Source: Coix lacryma-jobi var. lacryma-jobi (lineage: Eukaryota > Streptophyta > Magnoliopsida > Poales > Poaceae). Taken from it: a stretch of 64,000 bases of DNA. The notes under the pieces were generated by a model. The model saw nothing but the letters and a program-made list of their open reading frames with translations, did not search any database and had not been told where the DNA came from. The position numbers and the translations under genes are program-made. Of the stretch, positions 56,305 through 64,000 are shown piece by piece. The stretch lies in the NCBI GenBank assembly GCA_009763385.1, contig VDCT01000867.1:186001-250000 (forward strand), written 5' to 3'. The number at the start of each line of letters is the position of its first letter. Positions within the stretch are counted from its first letter, which is position 1.

Positions 56305-56422
56305 AGAAATCTCGACCCGAGATTTAACTATAAACTAAGCCAACTACTAAAGTTGTGGGGTACGAGGATAAAGATTACAAACTTTTACAAAACTAGGAAC
56401 ACGTTCTGTTGGTCAACCTCTT

Positions 56423-59400
56423 TTACTGCCCTGACTGTATGGTTGCATAGAACTCAGGAAACTGCTCCATCAGAAATTCTTCGGTTTCCCAAGTTGCTTC
56501 TTCCTCAGAATGCTGACTCCATTGAACTTTGTAGAACCTGATAGTGTGTCGTCGAGTCACTCTATCTCGCTGATCGAGAATTCTGATGGGATACACTGAG
56601 TAAGTCATATCAGGCTTAAGCTGTACCCCTTCAATCTCAATTACTTGGTCAGGAACTCGCAGACACTTCTTCAGCTGAGAGATGTGAAACACATTATGAA
56701 TTTCTGACAGATGAGCTGGTAGTTGAATACGGTATGCCACTTTGCCACACTTGGCCAGGACTTGAAAGGGTCCGATGTAACGGGGAGCAAGCTTTCCTTT
56801 GACCCCGAAATGATAAACGCCCTTGATGGGTGACACTTTCAGATACACAAAATCTCCTTTGGCAAATGTCAGAGGCCTACGCCTTTTATCTGCATAACTC
56901 TTCTGTCGGGATTGTGCTATCTTCAGATTATTTTGTATGAGTTTGACTTTCTGTTCGGTCTCTTGAACTAGATCGACACCAAAGAACCATCTTTCCCCAG
57001 GTTCGGACCAATGTAACGGAGTCCGACACCTTCTGCCATATAAAGCTTCAAATGGTGCCATACGGATACTCTCTTGATAGCTATTGTTGTATGAAAACTC
57101 TGCTAATGGTAAGCACTCATCCCACTTAAATGTAAAGTTAAGAGCACATGCCCTGAGCATATCTTCTAATATCTTATTTACTCTTTCAGTCTGACCCCCT
57201 GTCTGTGGATGGTAAGCTGTACTGTGTATGAGTTTAGTGCCCAGAGACTCATGGAGACTTTCCCAGAATTTCGAAACAAACTGAGTAACCCTATCTGAAA
57301 CAATAGTCTTCGGAACTCCATGCAAACTCATAACCCTCTGAAAATATAGCTTGGCATATGTTGGTGCCGTGTAGGCGGTCTTGACTGGAATAAAGTGTGA
57401 AACTTTGGTCAGTCGATCTACTATGACCCAAATAGAGTCGTAGCCCTTGGATGTTCTTGGCAGACCAACAATAAAGTCCATACTGATGTCCTCCCATTTC
57501 CAGGCAGGAATTGGCAATGGCTGTAGTTCACCAGCTGACTTAAGATGAATGGCTTTGACTTTCTGACAAGTATCACATCTAGCTACATACTTTGCAATTT
57601 CAATCATCATCTTAGTCCACTAGAATCTTTGCTTAAGATCCTGGTACATTTTTGTACTCCCTGGATGAATCGCAAACGGGGTAAGATGAGCTTCATCAAG
57701 AATTTGCTTTCTCAACTCAGGACTCTTCGGAACGACCAGTCTGTTGTTGAACCAGACCACTCCTGCTTCATCAACTCGGAAACAAGAAGTTTTGTCTGCC
57801 TTAGCTTTCTCTTTGAGGTGAACAATACCCTTATTTTCTTTCTGAGCAGCTATAATCTGGTCTTTGATAGATGACTGAACTGATATATTAGACAAACTGC
57901 CTTGAGTGATCATCTGAATACCCAGTTTTTCTAACTCGGAACAGAGAGCAAGATCTATTGGTCTGACAGTGGTACAATTGCAACGAACCTTCCGACTAAG
58001 AGCATCGGCTACCACATTTGCCTTTCCGGGATGGTAGTGCACTTCAAGATCGTAATCTTTGATTAACTCTAACCATCTCCGTTGTCGCATATTCAGCTCT
58101 GACTGGGTGAAGATATATTTCAGACTCTTGTGGTCGGTGTATATGTGACATGTATTACCCAAGAGGTAATGACGCCAGATCTTCAAGGCATGTACCACTG
58201 CTGCTAACTCCAAATCATGAGTTGGATAGTGTTCTTCATGACGCTTCAGCTGCCTGGATGCATAAGCTATTACTCTGCCCTCTTGCATCAAAACACAACC
58301 AATCCCGATACCAGAAGCATCACAATACACATCGAACGGCTTCTCAATATTGGGCTGGGCTAAGACTGGAGCTGTAGTCAAGAACTCCTTTAGTTTCTGA
58401 AAAGCTTCTTCACATTTAACCGACCAGACAAACTTGACCTCATTCTTTAACAACTCAGTTATAGGTTTGACAATTTTGGAGATGTCTGGAATAAACCTTC
58501 GATAATAGCCTGCCATACCCAGAAAACTGCGAAGTTGATGAACAGTTCTAGGGGACTCCCATTCAAGGATTTCTTGTACTTTGTCTGGATTCACAGCTAC
58601 ACCTTCGGTCGATAACACATGACCCATAAATGGAACTCTGTCTAGCCAGAACTCACATTTACTGAACTTTGCATATAGCTGATGGTCTCTCAGACGGCCC
58701 AACACTACTCTAAGATGTTCAGCATGATCTTGTGGATTCTTGGAATATATCAAAATATCATCAATGAATACTACTACAAACTTGTCTAGTTCAGGCATGA
58801 ACACGGAGTTCATCAGGTACATGAAGTGAGCTGGAGCATTAGTCAACCCAAAGGACATGACTAAATACTCATACAGGCCATATCTGGTGGTGAAAGCAGT
58901 TTTAGCAATATCTTCAGGCCTTATTTTTATCTGGTGATACCCAGATCTCAGATCTATCTTGGAAAATACCTTGGCACCCGTGAGTTGATCAAACAGAAGA
59001 TCAATCCGCGGTAATGAGTATTTATTCTTCACTGTTACTTCATTAAGCGGACGATAGTCCACACATAGCCTCAAAGTTTGGTCTTTCTTTTTGACAAACA
59101 AAGCAGGACAGCCCCATGGTGATGAACTAGGTCTGATATAATCCTTATCAAGTAATTCTTGCAACTGAACTTTCAATTCTGCCAGTTCTTTAGGTGGCAT
59201 TCTATAGGCTCGTCGAGATATTGGTGCTGTTCTGGGCTTTAGCTCTATACTAAACTCCACATCACGATCTGGTGGTAACCCCGGCAAGTCTTCAGGAAAT
59301 ACATCTGGGAACTCACAGACTACTGGAATATCCTGAACCTCTTTAACTGTTGTTGCACAGACGCTGCCGCACATCTGATCAACAGTTTTCTTTGGAATAG

Positions 59401-59764
59401 GAAGTTGGATAAAGAGTTCAGAAGTGCTATTGGGTATGATCAACCTGACTGTTCTATGCAAGGCATCTAATATTGCCTTCTGCTGGTACATCCAGTTCAT
59501 CCCTAGGATCACATCTATATCCTGATCCTTGATTACTATCATATTAGTGTGATAAGTATGCCCGGCAAATTCTATGGGCACCTGATGCGCCACTTCCTTT
59601 GTATATATACAACCTCCAGGCGTGTGTATAAGGAAACTTTCTTGAGCTTCCCCAGTGGGTATATGATGTTTTTCAACAAAACGCTTACTGATAAAGGTAT
59701 GTGATGCACCAGAATCAAATAGTAATACGGCAGGATAGTGAGCGACTGAAAACATACCCATCAT
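56423..59764 (-). pseudogene. Gypsy-C pol (protease to chromodomain), one in-frame stop
   Basis: One frame throughout. Protease AVLLFDSGASHTF is at about 59725; RT FVVVFIDDILIYS near 58770; RNase H (YCDASGIGIGCVL near 58320, YTDHKSLKYIF). Integrase has its HHCC part (CDTCQKVKA near 57560), SMDFIVGLP, VSDRVTQF (the usual DRG reads DRV) and QTERVNKILEDM. A GPY/F module (YIGPFQVL) and a chromodomain (WSQHSEEEATWETEEFL) end at 56423. The only stop is TAG at 57620-57622, where Gypsy-A has Trp (QRFWWTKM). Except for this codon the pol looks functional. Confidence 0.93.
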
Positions 59765-59799
59765 GACGGGTTCCCCTTCAGGAATATCTGCCGCTTGTG

Positions 59800-60958
59800 C
59801 ATAATATACCCGGCCAGTCTTCTGGACGGTCTCATTTTTCTGATTGTTATTGCGGCCTTGATTCTGTTGTGGCTGTTGCTGTGGTCGCTGCTGGGAATTC
59901 TGACCACTATGCCCTTGTGGACTATTGGGGATACTCTTCCTGGGATACGGGCAATTACGGGAGAAATGGCCCGGTTTCCCACAGTTATAGCATGGGCAGT
60001 TGTGGTTCTGGGGAATTTGGGCTCGAATGCCAGGGGCATTCGGCTGTCATGGATAATTAGGATTCACAACAGTTCTAGCAGATGACTACTGTGAGCTGGC
60101 TTGTGGTTGCGGGGGTGGACGATACGGTGGACGGTTGTGCTGGACGGGGTGGTATATGATACGCTGGCGCTTCTTGTTGCCACCAGACGATCCAGTCGAA
60201 CTCCCACCCTTTCTCTTCTTAGCTTCAAGATGCTTGAGATGCTTCTCTTCTGCAGATATAGCTTTATTCACCGCATCATTGAAGGATATATTATCATCAC
60301 ACATTGCCAGCATCTTCTGCATCTTTGTATTCAGCCCCCTCATGAAGCAACTGCGCTTCTTGTCATCGGTGTTCACGTGATCCAGAGCATATTGAGACAG
60401 ATGGTTAAACTTGCCAATATACTGCTATACTGGCTGATCCCCCTGCCTGAGGGCTAAGAACTCTTCGGCCTTCATTCGCATTACCCCCGCTGGAATGTAG
60501 TGAGCCTTGAAAGCTCTCAAGAATTCATCCCAGGTAATGCAGTGTCCTGGAGCTTGGGCAGCTTCAAAGTTTGCCCATCAAGTACCCGCAGCTCCCCTCA
60601 ACTACTGGGCTGCGAAGGATGGCTTCTGAGTTTCAGTGCAATGGATTAGCCCAAACTTCTGATTCATCGTCCGGAGCCAATCTGCAGCTTCTAAAGGCTC
60701 ATCTGCCCTTGTGAATACCGGCGGCCTGGTTTTGGTGAAATCTTGATAAGTACTTTCCTGGCCTTGTTGATTATGTCGGTCATGCTGCCCATGGGGTGCA
60801 TTCTTCACTAGACCCCGTATCAGATGGGCATTTTCGGTTGTAGCCTGCATGAGTGCAGCAATGGCTTCTGCCAAGGTTGGTGGAACTGGGGGTGCATGGG
60901 GGACATCCTCCCCATCATGAGACGAACCAGCCCGATCAGTGGCATGGGTACGAGGCAT
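59800..60958 (-). pseudogene. Gypsy-C gag
   Basis: The ATG at 60958 gives MPRTHATDRAGSSHDGED directly after TTTATGAGCAG. The capsid part has PPVFTRADEPLEAADWLRTM and NHLSQYALDHVNTDDKKRSC. A basic linker and the knuckle CYNCGKPGHFSRNC (about 59960-60002) follow, then a Gln-rich linker into protease. Five stops interrupt it: TAG 60602, TGA 60578, TAG 60425, TAG 60086 and TGA 60047. At TAG 60602 Gypsy-A has Gln (SQQLRG). No frameshift is needed from gag to the end of pol. Confidence 0.88.
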
Positions 60959-61160
60959 CTGCTCATAAACAAACCAAACTTTATTGATTTCTAGTTATGA
61001 TACAAAAACAGTACTGCATACACACTTATGTTACATGATTCATGCATAACAAGACTGATACATGATTCAACTAAGTTAGGATCATGTTAAGCTAGAGTAT
61101 TACACAGCCCCTACCCTCTAGGGTTCAAGATCCATGCCTGACACTCTGATGGGAGACGAC
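60959..61160 (-). other. Spacer between ORF1 and gag of Gypsy-C
   Basis: About 200 bp, AT-rich, no frame. It ends (minus strand) GTTTGGTTTGTTTATGAGCAG before the gag ATG in segments that resemble a pyrimidine-rich 3' splice site. Confidence 0.45.
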
Positions 61161-61709
61161 TCACTCGTCACCCTTACTCTCACTGTCGCTGTCATCAGCA
61201 GACTCAACTATATCAGGATCTTCCTCACTCTGCCCCTCTACCTTTTCCTCATCAGTGAGCGTACCCATCTCATCTTCTGCTGCATTGGGAGGTGGAGGTG
61301 GATGGAGTTGATCATACAGCACATGGACTTCCTCATGCAGCTGGTCATTGAATGCTTCTATATCCGTCATATAAGCCTCCAACTCATGCAGTCGGGCTAA
61401 AGCGTTATCTTCTCGCTGCCAAGCGGCGTTCCTTTCTCCCAGCATTTTAGTCATGAGTTTTTCTGCATTAACCACGCTTCTGTTGGTTGTCTCCAGCTTG
61501 ATCTTCATGCCTCCTGCTTTGGCAAGTGCCAAGCTCTTCTCCCGAGAGGTGGCGGCCAACTTGGATTTCAACTCATGGACCTCTGCCCGTAAGTCCTCAT
61601 TAACTTCCTGATTGCTGCTAGACCCTTCCTCCTTGCGAGGTGCAAGTTGGTGCTTGGGTACACCATGAGGACCTGTACTCTTGCGAGGCGTCTCCTTACC
61701 ACGCGGCAT
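61161..61709 (-). CDS. Gypsy-C ORF1: intact histone H3 tail-like, coiled-coil, acidic protein (182 aa)
   Basis: The first ATG (61709) gives M-P-R-G-K-E-T-P-R-K-S-T-G, then PHGVPKHQLAPRKEEG. It keeps H3 R2, K4, T6, R8, K9, S10, T11, G12, P16, Q19, L20 and A21 (one inserted residue). PHGVP(R/K)HQLAPR is shared almost exactly with Gypsy-A while the following sequence has diverged. Residues ~40-130 predict a coiled coil (EVHELKSKLAATSREKSL); FNDQLHEEVHVLYDQLHP follows, then Pro6 and an acidic Ser/Asp/Glu tail. No stop or frameshift. ATCACCAG lies one base before the ATG, as a possible 3' splice site. The function is unknown; histone-tail mimicry is inferred. Confidence 0.83.
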   Translation of the reverse strand: MPRGKETPRKSTGPHGVPKHQLAPRKEEGSSSNQEVNEDLRAEVHELKSKLAATSREKSLALAKAGGMKIKLETTNRSVVNAEKLMTKMLGERNAAWQREDNALARLHELEAYMTDIEAFNDQLHEEVHVLYDQLHPPPPPNAAEDEMGTLTDEEKVEGQSEEDPDIVESADDSDSESKGDE

Positions 61710-62100
61710 CCTGGTGATAAAATGTTTTGAAATAGGCAGATAACGGAAATACTTTTTCGTTAGCAAGAAAGGATCAGATTCTAACCCTTACCCAACCATA
61801 ACATTAAACATAAGTGGATTAAGCATAATGCATGAAACGTACTTACGCGTAAAGCATATAAAATTTAAATTATACTCCATTACATAAGAGTAGAAATTGA
61901 ACAACAATTTCAAATTAGGGCTTAACTTAACATGCTGTTCCACTTAACAATCTACGATCCATTACTTAAAACAGAACATAGATCGAATAGCATGAACGGG
62001 GTAAGTCAAAAACATTTTGGATCAAACTAGATTTGCAATTAGTTTTGACTCAAAGCATTTTGAAGTTTTGCAACAATACTCCAAGACTGCTGCAATGATC
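61710..62100 (-). other. Gypsy-C leader between primer site and ORF1
   Basis: AT-rich, no long frame. TTTCTTGCTAAC (minus strand, about 61758-61769) resembles a branch-point region and parallels TTCTTGCTAGCC in the Gypsy-A leader. Confidence 0.5.
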
Positions 62101-62112
62101 GCTCTGATACCA
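62101..62112 (-). other. Primer binding site of Gypsy-C
   Basis: Minus strand TGGTATCAGAGC, two bases after the LTR end; exact initiator Met tRNA complement. Confidence 0.92.
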
Positions 62113-62114
62113 GC

Positions 62115-64000
62115 TGTGACGGAACCTCCTGAATTATTAGGGCCCACATGTACCTGTCCTTGTCTTACAGACCTCAAACAGTCATACACTATGCCCCAAT
62201 AGCCCAAAAGGCTCACCACGTGTCACCGGGTAACCCGACTCATTCACTTTTCCTTACACTCCCAGGATCATTGCAAGCGTCATGGCAGTATTACAACATT
62301 TCACAAATAATATACATCAGAGCTAAAAGTGCGGAAGTATTACACCATAAGTTTTACAAACCAGTTGTTCAAATTCGCGTCGTTATTACAAACCATAGTT
62401 TCAAACGTCTTTCTAGGTAGTGGAAACAACATTAGTAAACCGGTATTTCACACAAACAACCCCGCCTAAGGGTTGCCTTACTCCTCCCCGGACACGTCCT
62501 CCTCAATGACGGTCACGCAACATGCCTCAAAGCAAGGCTCCTCGTGATCGTCACCTGCAACAGGGGTTAACAAACCCTGAGTACAAAGGTACTCAACAAG
62601 GCTTACCTGACAAGAAAAGAGAAGAACAGTTATGCTGGCTTGGGTAGGCTCAACAATACTTTTTATTTGCATAAAAGCTTACTAAAGTAATCCTAGATTC
62701 AAATTTTACTTAATTATTTGTGTATATGGTAAGCATTGTAAATGCACACTAGTGAAAGATCATTATCATTCTTTCTTAAACCAGTTCCATTTTTATTCTA
62801 CGGTGCGGGTCAGTAGATTGAGTCTCCTTAACCGAGGAGCACGACGATTCGAACCGATTCAACCAGATCTAGGAGTTTTCCACGATCATACGATATATGT
62901 AGACCCTCGATCACACATATATCAATCCCTAACCTCAGATCCTCCAAACAAGACCGGGTCCGCGCCACCCGAGAGTACTTGTACACCTCCAATCCGGGAC
63001 CTTAACCCACGAGGGTAGCTAGTACTCCCGCCATCTCTCCACTCCCAGTGCGCGATTAGCCGTTCTCATTTCAGAACCACCAAGGTAGGGCTTACCGTAG
63101 CATATGATCGGTACTTCACAGTTTCTCAATCTAGCAGGCCAACAACGGTTAACCCTAATCCGACACATCCGGGTCACCCTACACCAACCCAAGGTTCGAT
63201 GCATGTGCCCGTCTGTTCTTAACCATCATTCTTTCTCATTATCATTCCAAAATGATAAGTATCGAAAACATTTATCAAAAGCTTCATAAAGCAAGGCTAC
63301 GCATTTCTATCATTTGCTTAAGCAGGTAGCAAGGAATGATAGATCGATAACAAGGTTGGTCATGCATCTACAGGTTTAAAGCATTCATTTGATAAACATT
63401 TAATGCATCAGGTTATCGAAAGTAAGTGTAATTGTAAATCCAAGTAAATGGTTAAATGAACCGGGGCTTGCCTTCGTTGACCGGAAGGGTCTGAAATTCC
63501 TGATAATCCGGATCAACTGGATACTCTGAACTTTTCGGACCAACCTCGTCCAGACACTCGATCACTTCAGAAGCTACACGATAATGGAGTGCATGCTTGA
63601 TGAGATGCTCGTGACATGATCATGGTAAAAATAGAAATTTTCTAAGCTATAAACATTTATCTTGTAACAACTTTCCATCACGGTACAGTTGCAAAGCAAC
63701 AAACCAACTCGCACAAACATACATGATTAAATGAGTGAAGCTTGTTTGCATCAAACATCAGATCAAGATAATTCACTCAGCAGATCAAGATAATTCACCT
63801 AACCTAACCTTTAATCTACCATAAAGAGAATTAGGTTTTCATGTTTTACAACATTGCTTTTGCATAAAGAAAGCAATTTAATTAGCATGAAATTAAGTTG
63901 TGAAGCAAACTATGCTTAAACTAATTCAAACCTTTAGAGATGATAAATTATATTAAATAACAGTGGTAAAACAAATATCATCATTTTTGAACAAACCTAT
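62115..64000 (-). repeat. Gypsy-C 5' LTR, last 1886 bp (cut by the window edge)
   Basis: Aligns base for base with 51939-53824 apart from about 44 substitutions and a one-base indel, counted by eye. Holds the second copy of the GTAAG-hairpin block (about 62548-62616). No gene. Confidence 0.94.

Larger units (their letters stand above)
51939..64000 (-). mobile_element. Gypsy-C: Tekay/Del-type chromovirus, 5' LTR cut by the window edge
   Basis: Minus orientation: 5' LTR (from beyond 64000 to 62115), primer site, ORF1, gag-pol, polypurine tract, 3' LTR (56289-51939). It inserted into E; the likely target duplication is ATTTA (51934-51938). Over the ~1.88 kb of LTR that can be compared I count about 44 substitutions (about 2.3%), roughly 0.9 million years at 1.3e-8 per site per year. 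The family is related to, but distinct from, Gypsy-A. Confidence 0.94.

Overview
This window is repetitive DNA from a large-genome monocot, most probably a grass; the species cannot be named from the sequence. The support is indirect: SIRE/Maximus-type Ty1-Copia elements, Tekay/Del-type Ty3-Gypsy chromoviruses with 4.4 kb LTRs, initiator-Met tRNA primer sites, CpG-rich LTR promoters and CHG-like C-to-T decay. I see no host gene, rRNA, tRNA gene or CRISPR array. Element names below (Gypsy-A, -B, -C, Copia-1, -2, -3, D, E) are working labels.

Layout: Copia-1 (minus, 1-5540, cut by the window edge) sits in the 5' part of Gypsy-B (plus, 5541-12267). Copia-2 (plus, from 12268) sits in the 3' LTR of Gypsy-B and is split by Gypsy-A (plus, 16479-30906, complete, flanked by the 5-bp repeat ACTAC). 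Copia-2 resumes at 30907-35837 and is interrupted by D (plus, 35838-41865, a Tat-like LTR element with an intron-containing ORF and two tandem arrays). D is interrupted by Copia-3 (plus, 41866-49895), Copia-3 by E (minus, 49896-51938), and E by Gypsy-C (minus, 51939 to beyond 64000). This is a six-level nest (Gypsy-B > Copia-2 > D > Copia-3 > E > Gypsy-C) whose right-hand halves mostly lie outside the window.

The most striking content is a non-structural ORF upstream of gag in all three Gypsy elements. Its N-terminus copies the histone H3 tail: MACTKRTARKSTGGK in Gypsy-B, an A-I-I-K...HKSTG version in Gypsy-A and a P-R-G-K...RKSTG version in Gypsy-C. A coiled coil, a conserved NDxLHEE(V/I)H motif and an acidic C-terminus follow. 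The unrelated element D starts its ORF with MARLKQTAR, matching only the H3K4 part. In all four, residue 2 is Ala or Pro, so Met removal would expose an H3-like N-terminus. The Gypsy elements also encode a chromodomain at the integrase C-terminus, so one element carries a putative histone-tail mimic and a histone-tail reader.

In Gypsy-A, -B and -C an AG dinucleotide lies 0-2 nt before the ATG of both this ORF and gag. With a conserved GTAAG site in the LTR, this suggests alternative splicing of the two messages. Gypsy-A is very young (about 12 substitutions and one indel between its 4.37 kb LTRs by eye) but has a one-base frameshift in gag. Gypsy-C is older (about 2.3% between the LTR parts that can be compared). 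Broken reading frames decay mainly through TAG stops.
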